The notes under the pieces: model-generated
Seen by the model: the letters and a program-made list of their open reading frames with translations, nothing else
Databases searched by the model: none
Told to the model about the DNA's origin: nothing
In this document: positions 1 to 5,569 of the stretch, piece after piece
Numbering within the stretch: position 1 is the stretch's first letter
How the letters are laid out: each line of letters begins with the position of its first letter
DNA from: Acidobacteriota bacterium
GTDB taxonomy: Bacteria; Acidobacteriota; Terriglobia; Terriglobales; Acidobacteriaceae
Reading direction: 5' to 3'
Assembly: GCA_021851625.1 (NCBI GenBank)
Contig: JAJZCX010000115.1
Coordinates: forward strand, 1 to 5,569
DNA length: 5,569 nt
Made by a program: the position numbers and the translations under genes

Positions 1-3000
1 AGCCAAACTCCTCCGCACCCAGCAGCGCGGCGATGTTAACATCGCGGCCCGTTTGCAGCTTGCCGTCCGTCTGCACGCGAATGCGACTGCGCAGATCGTT
101 CAACAACAGCACCTGCTGCGTCTCGGCCAAGCCAAGCTCCCACGGCAGACCCGCGTGCTGAATCGAACTGATCGGCGACGCGCCGGTTCCGCCGGTATCT
201 CCGCTGATGAGTACCAAGTCCGCATGAGCCTTGGCCACACCTGCGGCCACTGTGCCCACGCCGACTTCAGCAACCAGCTTCACTGAAACGCGCGCCTGCG
301 GATTCACGTTCTTCAGGTCGTAGATCAACTGCGCCAAATCTTCAATCGAATAAATGTCGTGGTGCGGCGGCGGAGAAATCAACCCCACGCCGGGCGTCGA
401 ATGACGCACGCGCGCGATGACCTCATCCACCTTGTGGCCGGGCAACTGGCCGCCCTCGCCGGGCTTGGCGCCCTGCGCCATTTTGATCTGCAACTCATCG
501 GCGTTCACCAGGTATTGCGCCGTCACGCCGAAGCGTCCCGACGCAACCTGCTTGATGGCGCTGCGGCGCAGATCGCCGTTGGCATCGCGCGTAAAGCGCA
601 CCTCATCTTCGCCGCCCTCGCCGGTGTTCGACTTGCCACCAATGCGATTCATGGCGATGGCCAGCGTCTCGTGCGCTTCCTTGCTGATCGAACCAAAAGA
701 CATCGCGCCGGTCGTAAAGCGCTTGACGATCTCCTTGGCCGATTCCACTTCATCGAGTGGCACCGGCTGCTTCGCGGTCTTGATGTGTAGCAATCCACGC
801 AGCGTGTTTAGCTCGCGATTCTGGTTGTCGAGCGCGTCCGTGTATTCCTTGAAGGTCTTCGGATTGCCCTGCGTCACCGCGTGCTGCAACTTGCTGATGG
901 TTTGCGGATTCAGAATGTGCCGCTCGCCATTGACGCGATAGTGCAGCGCCCCGCCCACGTCGAGATCGGTCTCGCAATCGGTCAGCGTTTGGAAGGCATA
1001 CTCATGCTTCATCTGCGCTTCACGCGCCAGCACGTCCAGCCCGATGCCACCAATGCGCGACGCCGTTCCGGCAAAGTATTTCTCCGCCAGCTCTTCATTC
1101 AAACCAACGGCCTCAAAAACCTGCGCGCCGCGGTAGCTTTGCAGCGTGGAGATGCCCATCTTTGAGAAGGTCTTCATCAGACCCTTGTTGATGGCCTTCA
1201 CAAAATTCTTCTGCGCCACCTCTGGCGTCACGCCCTCCGGCAGACGGTCGAGCAGCGACAATTCCCGAATGGACTCAATCGCCAGATATGGATTCACCGC
1301 GCTCGCGCCGTAGCCAATCAGCAGAGCGAAGTCCATCACCTCGCGCGGCTCGCCCGACTCGACGATCAACGCCACCTGCGTGCGCGTCTCCTCCTGCACC
1401 AGCAGGTTGTGCACCGCGGCCAGAGCCAGCAGGCTCGGAATCGGCGCATAGCGCGCATCCACACCGCGATCGGAAAGAATCAGCAGCGTGTAGCCAGAAC
1501 GCACGGCCAGCGAAGCGCGCTGGCACAACTCCTCCAACCCACGACGCAGACCAGCCTCGCCCTCTTCCGCGCGGAAGAGCGCAGGCAGCGTGGTGGCCAG
1601 CAGATCGCCGCGCGAAATGCGCCGCAGCTTCTCCAAGTCAGAGTTATTCAGAATCGGATGCGGCAGCTTCAGCGTGTGGCAGTTCTCCGGATTCTCTTCC
1701 AGAATGTTCCGCTCCGTGCCGATGAAGCTCATCATCGACATCACCATCTCTTCGCGGATGGGATCGATCGGCGGATTCGTCACCTGCGCGAACAACTGCT
1801 TGAAGTAGTTGAAGAGCATCTGCGGACGATCGGACAGGCAGGCCAGTGGCGTATCCACGCCCATCGAGCCAATCGGCTCCTCGCCCTTGGCCGCCATCGG
1901 CTCCAGCAACATCTTGACGTCTTCTTCCGTGTAGCCAAAGGCACGCTGCCGGCGCAGCAGCGTCTCATGATGCGTGCCATGCACGCGCAGCGGCTTTGGC
2001 AATTGCTCCAGAGTGACTTGATGTTCCTGGAGCCATTCGTCGTACGGTTGACGCGCGGCCAGCGACTGCTTGATCTCCTTGTCGGAGATGATGCGCTGCG
2101 CCACGGTGTCCACCAAAAACATTTTTCCCGGCTGCAAGCGGCCCTTCTTCTCAACGTTCTCCGGCGCAACCTCCAACACGCCGGCCTCGGATGCCAGCAC
2201 CACCAAACCATCCTTGGTGACCACGTAACGGCCCGGACGCAGACCGTTGCGATCCAACGTCGCGCCGATCATGCGGCCATCGGTAAAGGCAATCGCCGCC
2301 GGACCATCCCACGGCTCCATCAGCGAAGCGTGATACTCGTAAAACGCGCGCTTCTCTGGCTTGATGTGCGGATTGCCCGACCAAGCCTCTGGAATCAGCA
2401 TGGCCATCACATGCGGCAATGAGCGGCCCGATTGAAAGAGCAACTCCACCGCATTGTCGAAGGCCGCCGAATCACTGCCGCCGGGCGTGACAATGGGGAA
2501 CAACTTTTTGATGTCTTCGCCGAAGAGTGGCGACTCCAACACGGATTGGCGCGCGCGCATCCAATTCACATTGCCGCGCATGGTGTTGATCTCGCCATTG
2601 TGCGCGATGTAGCGATACGGGTGCGCCAGCGGCCAGCTTGGAAACGTGTTGGTGGAGAAGCGCTGGTGCACCATGCAAATCGCGCTGACCACTTCAGGAT
2701 CCGACAACTCGCCGTAGAACTTGGCAATCTGCGGCGCCAGCAGCAGACCTTTGTAAACAATGGTGCGTGCGGAAAGCGACGGAATGTAGAAGAGCGCCTT
2801 TTCCTGAATCTCCAGCTCGGCAATCTCCGCCTCGGCACGCTTGCGCACCACGTAGAGTTTGCGCTCAAACGCATCCTCGTCCATGCTGGCCGGACGCGAA
2901 ACAAAAATCTGTTCAATGTAGGGTTGCGAACTACGAGCCACACGGCCAATCGCGCTGCCGTTGCAAGGCGTGTCGCGCCAGCCCAGAACCTCCAGGCCCT

Positions 3001-3373
3001 CTTCGCGCACGATGCGCTCCAGGATGCCTTCGCATTGCAGGCGACTGTGCTTTTCCACGGGCAGAAAGACCATGCCCGCCGCGTAGGCTCCCGGCTCCGG
3101 CAGCTTGAAGCCGAGACTGGCGCACTCGCGCGCAAAAAATGCGTGGGGAATTTGAATCAGAATGCCAGCGCCGTCGCCGGTCTCCGGGTCGCAGCCACAA
3201 GCGCCGCGATGGGTGAGGTTGATGAGTACCTCAATGCCCTTCAGAATGATGTCGTGGCTTTTTTCTCCGCGAATGTTGGCCACAAAGCCAAAGCCACATG
3301 CATCATGCTCATTGCGCGGGTGGTACAGCCCCTGCGCCTCCGGTAGACCATACGTGGTCCGCTGTTCAGTCAT
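1..3373 (-). CDS. gltB: Glutamate synthase large (alpha) subunit, 3' end cut off by the window edge
   Basis: Large subunit of GOGAT, the cytoplasmic enzyme that turns glutamine plus 2-oxoglutarate into two glutamates in ammonia assimilation. The frame is open for 1124 codons from ATG at 3373 and runs off the left edge; the family is usually about 1500 residues, so roughly a quarter is missing. A 25-residue propeptide precedes the N-terminal nucleophile Cys26 in HDACGFGF, which fits known processing and supports this start. The class II glutaminase domain covers about residues 26-430, with HRGACGCDPETGDGAGI and, near 250-265, FPSWPLAHPYRYIAHNGEIN. The central domain follows from about 500 (GVDTPLACLSDRPQMLF) to 750 (YRGAQVFEAVGL). 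The FMN/synthase barrel then begins, with GAMSFGSISKEAHE near 890, GGKSNTGEGGED near 915, SPPPHHDIYSIEDL near 1000 and SGDTGGTGASP near 1060. The last residues, AALLGAEEFG, normally precede the 3Fe-4S cysteines, which therefore lie outside. No frameshift or missing catalytic residue is seen. NADPH- and ferredoxin-dependent forms cannot be separated without the neighbouring gltD region. Confidence 0.97.
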   Translation of the reverse strand, partial: MTEQRTTYGLPEAQGLYHPRNEHDACGFGFVANIRGEKSHDIILKGIEVLINLTHRGACGCDPETGDGAGILIQIPHAFFARECASLGFKLPEPGAYAAGMVFLPVEKHSRLQCEGILERIVREEGLEVLGWRDTPCNGSAIGRVARSSQPYIEQIFVSRPASMDEDAFERKLYVVRKRAEAEIAELEIQEKALFYIPSLSARTIVYKGLLLAPQIAKFYGELSDPEVVSAICMVHQRFSTNTFPSWPLAHPYRYIAHNGEINTMRGNVNWMRARQSVLESPLFGEDIKKLFPIVTPGGSDSAAFDNAVELLFQSGRSLPHVMAMLIPEAWSGNPHIKPEKRAFYEYHASLMEPWDGPAAIAFTDGRMIGATLDRNGLRPGRYVVTKDGLVVLASEAGVLEVAPENVEKKGRLQPGKMFLVDTVAQRIISDKEIKQSLAARQPYDEWLQEHQVTLEQLPKPLRVHGTHHETLLRRQRAFGYTEEDVKMLLEPMAAKGEEPIGSMGVDTPLACLSDRPQMLFNYFKQLFAQVTNPPIDPIREEMVMSMMSFIGTERNILEENPENCHTLKLPHPILNNSDLEKLRRISRGDLLATTLPALFRAEEGEAGLRRGLEELCQRASLAVRSGYTLLILSDRGVDARYAPIPSLLALAAVHNLLVQEETRTQVALIVESGEPREVMDFALLIGYGASAVNPYLAIESIRELSLLDRLPEGVTPEVAQKNFVKAINKGLMKTFSKMGISTLQSYRGAQVFEAVGLNEELAEKYFAGTASRIGGIGLDVLAREAQMKHEYAFQTLTDCETDLDVGGALHYRVNGERHILNPQTISKLQHAVTQGNPKTFKEYTDALDNQNRELNTLRGLLHIKTAKQPVPLDEVESAKEIVKRFTTGAMSFGSISKEAHETLAIAMNRIGGKSNTGEGGEDEVRFTRDANGDLRRSAIKQVASGRFGVTAQYLVNADELQIKMAQGAKPGEGGQLPGHKVDEVIARVRHSTPGVGLISPPPHHDIYSIEDLAQLIYDLKNVNPQARVSVKLVAEVGVGTVAAGVAKAHADLVLISGDTGGTGASPISSIQHAGLPWELGLAETQQVLLLNDLRSRIRVQTDGKLQTGRDVNIAALLGAEEFG

Positions 3374-3380
3374 GGAAGAA

Positions 3381-3386
3381 TTCCTC
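3381..3386 (-). promoter_or_regulatory. Ribosome binding site of gltB
   Basis: The minus strand reads GAGGAA here, 7 bases before the ATG at 3373. This supports that ATG as the start, which matters because the reading frame stays open for a further 107 codons upstream. The site lies in the loop of a possible 5-bp hairpin (GGAAG at 3391-3395 read on the minus strand, CTTCC at 3374-3378). That pairing is short and may be chance. Confidence 0.65.
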
Positions 3387-3394
3387 GACACTTC

Positions 3395-3420
3395 CTGGTG
3401 CCCCAATCTGGTGCCCCAAT
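3395..3420. repeat. Perfect 13-base tandem direct repeat, two copies, upstream of gltB
   Basis: CTGGTGCCCCAAT on the plus strand (ATTGGGGCACCAG on the gltB strand) occurs at 3395-3407 and again at 3408-3420, with no mismatch and no spacer. The near edge is 22 bases from the gltB start codon and 8 bases from its ribosome binding site. It could be a pair of protein binding sites, or simply a recent local duplication. I do not recognise it as the site of any known regulator. Confidence 0.85.
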
Positions 3421-3506
3421 CAAAAAATACGGCTGCCTGGAAAAATGAGAGGGAATCCCCGATGGCTCCTAAAAAAGAAGAGAGCCGCGATGTGCGTCCA
3501 CCGCTG

Positions 3507-3520
3507 CCGGAGGCCTCTGG
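3507..3520. repeat. 14-base near-palindrome
   Basis: CCGGAGGCCTCTGG matches its own reverse complement except at one symmetric position pair, with a perfect GAGGCCTC core. On the plus strand it is followed by ATTTTTCC and on the minus strand it is preceded by GGAAAAAT. It could be a dimeric regulator site in the gltB upstream region or a short hairpin. No regulator is assigned. Confidence 0.5.
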
Positions 3521-3539
3521 ATTTTTCCGTGATGCCCTT

Positions 3540-3548
3540 ATGTTAACA
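3540..3548 (-). promoter_or_regulatory. Weak candidate extended -10 element for gltB
   Basis: On the gltB strand TGTTAACAT occurs here, which reads as TG-N-TAACAT. The hexamer matches four of six positions of TATAAT and carries the extended -10 TG. The sequence 17 bases upstream (TCGCAT) is a poor -35. A start from here would give a leader of roughly 160 bases. TGTTAACA is also an 8-base palindrome, so it may be a protein site instead. This is a weak call, made because no better promoter is visible in the spacer. Confidence 0.2.
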
Positions 3549-3553
3549 ACTCT

Positions 3554-3587
3554 GCGCTGCCATGCGAGAGCATTTTTTTCGCAGCGC
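3554..3587. repeat. Nested inverted repeat (7-bp outer stem, 4-bp inner stem)
   Basis: GCGCTGC at 3554-3560 pairs perfectly with GCAGCGC at 3581-3587. Inside it ATGC (3562-3565) pairs with GCAT (3570-3573) around a GAGA loop. On the plus strand the inner hairpin is followed by seven T; on the gltB strand the seven A fall in an internal bulge. It could fold as RNA on either strand. As a terminator it would be weak, because the inner stem is only 4 bp. Confidence 0.55.
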
Positions 3588-3623
3588 CACTTCGTTTGGA
3601 TCGCTCCGGCCCGTGGAAGCTGC

Positions 3624-3653
3624 AAAAAAGGGGAAATCCCGGAAGAACCGGGA
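3624..3653 (-). terminator. Possible rho-independent terminator of the biotin operon
   Basis: On the minus strand TCCCGG and CCGGGA form a perfect 6-bp stem around a TTCTT loop (3637-3653), followed by TTTCCCCTTTTTT (3636-3624). It begins about 70 bases after the stop codon of the KAS III gene and points the right way to end the bioA-bioZ transcript before gltB. The T run is interrupted by four C, so termination may be partial. Confidence 0.45.
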
Positions 3654-3661
3654 GCCTGCTT

Positions 3662-3694
3662 ATGGATGCCGGGGGGCGAAACACTTGCATCCAT
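3662..3694. repeat. 8-bp inverted repeat with a 17-base loop
   Basis: ATGGATGC at 3662-3669 and GCATCCAT at 3687-3694 are perfect inverted copies. The loop contains six G in a row on the plus strand. On the minus strand an upstream GCATC, at 3702-3706, can also pair with the GATGC of the first arm, so two alternative foldings are possible just after the biotin operon stop codon. No T run follows either arm, so this is not an obvious terminator. Confidence 0.55.
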
Positions 3695-3722
3695 TATCTG
3701 ATGATGCGTACCCCTTCTGCAA

Positions 3723-4700
3723 CTACCAGACCAGCAAGGCCGCCGCGCTCAACAGCCCTGCGCCCGCCGCCGTCAGCAGCAGACGGTCGCCCCGACGCAG
3801 GCGGCCATCGCGCACCGCTTCGGCCCAGGCCGTGGGGATCGCCGCCGCCGAAGCGTTGCCGTATCGATCGAGCACCGTGACCGTCCGCTCTGGCGGCATC
3901 TCCAGCAAGCGGCCCGCCTCGCGGATCATGCGCAGATTGGCCTGATGCGGAATCCACCACTGCACATCCTCAGAAGTCAGCCGAGCCTGCTGCAACACAT
4001 GGCGGCCCGCTGCGGCCATCTGTTGCACGCCGTGGCGAAAAAGGCCCTTGCCATCGCGCAACACCATTTGATGCCGCCCGGCAGCCAGGGCCTCCATCGT
4101 GAGCGGCTCACGCATGCCTCCGGCAGCGATGCCGATGGCGTCATACTGCGCTCCATCCGCGCCCAGATAGGTGCTCAGCAAATGTGCCTCCGTGCTGGGC
4201 TGCACCACCGCCGCGCCCGCTCCGTCAGCAAAGATTGTCGCCGTGTTGCGGTCGCCTGGATTGACGCGCCGCGAAAGAATGTTGGCTCCGATCACCAGCA
4301 CTGCGCGCTGCATCGCCTGCGCGTGGCTCGATGCCAAAATCAATCCATACAAAAATCCTGAGCAGGCCCCGGCCAAGTCGATCGCCCCGGCCTGCGCGAG
4401 TCCCAGCCTATGCGCCACCAGCGGCGCAGTCGGTGGCAACAAGTGATCTGGCGTGCTGGTGGCCAGCAACAACAGACCAATCTCCGCAGGTGCGATGGAC
4501 GCAGCCTGCAAAGCGCGCTCGCCCGCAGCAACGGCCAAGTCGGAGGTGGCAACCGACGGCTCGGCAATGGGACGAAAGCCCACGCCGGTGCGCTGCTCGA
4601 TCCATCCCGGCTCCAAACCCAGCCGCTCCTCCCACTCCGCATTGCGCGTGCCCGTTGGCGGAGCGAAGGCTCCTACACCGGCGATTTTGACTTGAAGCAA
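3723..4700 (-). CDS. bioZ: Beta-ketoacyl-ACP synthase III (FabH family), probable BioZ pimelate-precursor synthase
   Basis: Complete KAS III of 325 residues, the usual family length, ending in TAG. The thiolase-fold triad is intact: Cys113 in DLAGACSGFLY, His252 in PHQAN and Asn282 in RYGNAS. GWIEQRTG near residues 32-39 is the CoA-contacting N-terminal motif, and FADGAGAAV near 157-165 is also typical. Housekeeping FabH starts fatty acid synthesis from acetyl-CoA and malonyl-ACP. BioZ, known from alpha-proteobacterial biotin operons, instead joins glutaryl-CoA to malonyl-ACP to start pimeloyl-ACP. Position directly after bioA, TSTPDHLLPP, ANILSRRVNP with two arginines (144, 145) and an AAGAG motif in place of FabH's F-G-G/A-G near the C-terminus all match BioZ as I remember it. 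The TTG start at 4700 has a GGAGAGG site 9 bases upstream and gives a family-like N-terminus (MLQVKIAGVGAFAPP). ATG at 4760 would add 20 mostly charged residues and overlap bioA by 13 bases. KAS III is near certain; the BioZ role is inferred. Confidence 0.9.
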   Translation of the reverse strand: MLQVKIAGVGAFAPPTGTRNAEWEERLGLEPGWIEQRTGVGFRPIAEPSVATSDLAVAAGERALQAASIAPAEIGLLLLATSTPDHLLPPTAPLVAHRLGLAQAGAIDLAGACSGFLYGLILASSHAQAMQRAVLVIGANILSRRVNPGDRNTATIFADGAGAAVVQPSTEAHLLSTYLGADGAQYDAIGIAAGGMREPLTMEALAAGRHQMVLRDGKGLFRHGVQQMAAAGRHVLQQARLTSEDVQWWIPHQANLRMIREAGRLLEMPPERTVTVLDRYGNASAAAIPTAWAEAVRDGRLRRGDRLLLTAAGAGLLSAAALLVW

Positions 4701-4709
4701 TTGCTTTTT

Positions 4710-4716
4710 CCTCTCC
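4710..4716 (-). promoter_or_regulatory. Ribosome binding site that favours the TTG start of the bioZ-like gene
   Basis: The minus strand carries GGAGAGG, a strong Shine-Dalgarno match, 9 bases before the TTG at 4700-4698. The alternative ATG at 4760 has only a weak TTGGAA upstream. The site lies in the 47-base gap after the bioA stop, so the gene can be translated independently from a shared transcript. Confidence 0.6.
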
Positions 4717-4747
4717 GGCTGTTCGGCCCGGTCGTGCCGTTTGGCTT

Positions 4748-5569
4748 TTATTCTGGCCATTTCCAAGGGCGCAGCACGGCGTCGATTTGATCGATGGCCC
4801 AGTGCGCCTCCTCGTCGCGAATCACATACGGCGGCATAAAGTACAGCACATTTCCCAGGGGTCGCAGCAGCAGTCCGCGCTCCAAAAACGCCTGCGCCAG
4901 CGCAGGCCCCACGCGATCCAAATATCCATCCGCCGCGCGCGTGGCGCGGTCGCGCACTAGCTCCAGCGCTAACACTCCGCCGAGAATTCGCACCTGGCCC
5001 ACGCAGGAAATCTCTGCCAGCCGGGATTGGCGCGCGTGATATATCTGCTCCAACGCGGCCACACGCGCGAGAGAATTTTCTTTGTGCAGCAACTCCAAAC
5101 TGGCAATGGCCACCGCGCAAGCCAGCGGATTGGCGGTGAACGAGTGGCCGTGAAAAAACGTCTTGCGCCGGTCGGCACTCAAAAATGCTTCGTAGATTTT
5201 CTCGCTCGCCGCCGTGACGCCCATCGGCAGATAGCCCGCGGTCAACGCCTTCGACAGACACATCAGGTCGGGTGCAATCTGCGCATGTTCGCAGGCAAAC
5301 ATCCTGCCCGTGCGGCCAAATCCGGTCAACACTTCATCGGCAATCATCAACACGCCGTGCGCATCGCACAGCGCGCGCACGGCACGCAAAAACTCCACCG
5401 GCCACATAATCATGCCGCCCGCGGCTTGCAGCATCGGCTCCACCAACACTGCGGCGATACGATCCCCGTGCGTGGCAAAGGCGGCGCGCAGACTACCCAG
5501 GCAATCGATGGAGCACTGCGCGCGCTCCAACCCCAGCGGACAGCGATAGCAATATGGCGCGTGCACGCG
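4748..5569 (-). CDS. bioA: Adenosylmethionine-8-amino-7-oxononanoate aminotransferase, N-terminus off the right edge
   Basis: PLP-dependent class III aminotransferase of biotin synthesis. It converts 8-amino-7-oxononanoate to 7,8-diaminopelargonate, normally with S-adenosylmethionine as amino donor. The frame is open to the window edge, leaving 273 residues; family members are about 430, so roughly 150 N-terminal residues are missing and the GTG at 5566 is not the true start. Numbering from that GTG, the PLP-ring aspartate is Asp77 in MIADEVLTGFGRTG and the Schiff-base lysine is Lys106 in CLSKALTAGYLPMG (codon 5249-5251). FFHGHSFTANPLACAVA and the C-terminal RPLGNVLYFMPPY, which carries the substrate-carboxylate arginine, are characteristic of BioA rather than of ornithine or GABA aminotransferases. 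A lysine-using BioK-type donor preference cannot be excluded from this part. It is followed after 47 bases (TTG start) by the KAS III gene, so they are probably co-transcribed. No damage is visible. Confidence 0.94.
   Translation of the reverse strand, partial: RVHAPYCYRCPLGLERAQCSIDCLGSLRAAFATHGDRIAAVLVEPMLQAAGGMIMWPVEFLRAVRALCDAHGVLMIADEVLTGFGRTGRMFACEHAQIAPDLMCLSKALTAGYLPMGVTAASEKIYEAFLSADRRKTFFHGHSFTANPLACAVAIASLELLHKENSLARVAALEQIYHARQSRLAEISCVGQVRILGGVLALELVRDRATRAADGYLDRVGPALAQAFLERGLLLRPLGNVLYFMPPYVIRDEEAHWAIDQIDAVLRPWKWPE

Larger units (their letters stand above)
3374..3722. other. Non-coding spacer between the biotin block and gltB, rich in inverted repeats
   Basis: These 349 bases separate the bioZ-like stop from the gltB start. 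No open frame here resembles a protein, and composition changes visibly from the flanking genes: there are several runs of 5-7 A or T (near 3422, 3441, 3471, 3522, 3573 and 3624) among GC-rich arms. From the biotin side it contains an 8-bp inverted repeat, a possible terminator, a nested inverted repeat, a weak promoter-like element, a 14-base near-palindrome and the tandem repeat near gltB. If gltB has its own promoter it must lie here. The region could also encode a structured leader or small RNA, but I recognise no known riboswitch. Confidence 0.7.

Noticed and set aside
1409..3346. Two long plus-strand open frames (337 and 304 codons) separated by a single stop
   Set aside because: They lie exactly codon-on-codon opposite gltB. 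In that register stops arise only where the sense strand uses TTA, CTA or TCA, which are rare in this gene. The products have no recognisable domains and are rich in Arg, His and Gln, as expected of shadows.
3566..3580. Plus-strand terminator (small hairpin followed by seven T)
   Set aside because: The stem next to the T run is only 4 bp and no plus-strand gene lies upstream to be terminated.
3162..3945. Plus-strand open frames (179, 82, 127 and 94 codons) over the spacer and its flanks
   Set aside because: They cross the gltB start, the hairpins or the KAS III gene on the opposite strand and show no protein family features or convincing ribosome sites.
3723..5261. A 512-codon minus-strand frame that would make a long KAS III fusion
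   Set aside because: Only the last 325 codons are KAS III. The upstream part is an out-of-frame reading of bioA, which is clearly coding in another frame.
1..5569. Functional coupling of biotin synthesis and glutamate synthase as one system
   Set aside because: The blocks are separated by 349 bases with a possible terminator, and I know of no pathway link specific to these proteins. Adjacency alone does not support a joint system.

Overview
The window is a piece of bacterial chromosome of moderately high GC with three genes, all on the minus strand. Reading in the direction of transcription (right to left), they are the 3' part of bioA (4748-5569), a complete beta-ketoacyl-ACP synthase III gene (3723-4700), a 349-base non-coding stretch rich in inverted repeats, and the 5' three quarters of gltB (1-3373). 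There are no mobile elements, tRNA or rRNA genes, or CRISPR arrays. Protein style and gene content loosely suggest Acidobacteriota, but this is an impression from memory and is not established by anything decisive in the window.

Biotin block (3723-5569). bioA encodes the PLP enzyme that makes 7,8-diaminopelargonate, and its N-terminus lies off the right edge. Directly downstream is a KAS III protein with an intact Cys-His-Asn triad. It departs from housekeeping FabH in the places where BioZ does: TSTPDHLLPP, AIDLAGACSGFLY, ANILSRRVNP and an AAGAG C-terminal motif. BioZ is the KAS III that starts pimelate synthesis in alpha-proteobacteria by condensing glutaryl-CoA with malonyl-ACP. The two genes are 47 bases apart if the preferred TTG start is used, or overlap by 13 bases if the upstream ATG is used. 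Together they look like the end of a biotin operon that supplies its own pimeloyl precursor.

Spacer (3374-3722). It holds a possible rho-independent terminator for the biotin operon, several further inverted repeats, a weak promoter candidate and a perfect 13-base tandem repeat just upstream of the gltB ribosome binding site.

Nitrogen block (1-3373). gltB encodes the large subunit of glutamate synthase: glutaminase domain with catalytic Cys26, central domain, and most of the FMN/synthase domain. The window ends just before the expected 3Fe-4S cysteine cluster. The frame is intact across all 1124 codons present. I see no functional link between gltB and the biotin genes beyond adjacency.

The most interesting item is the BioZ-like synthase beside bioA. 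I did not find evidence for a wholly new system.
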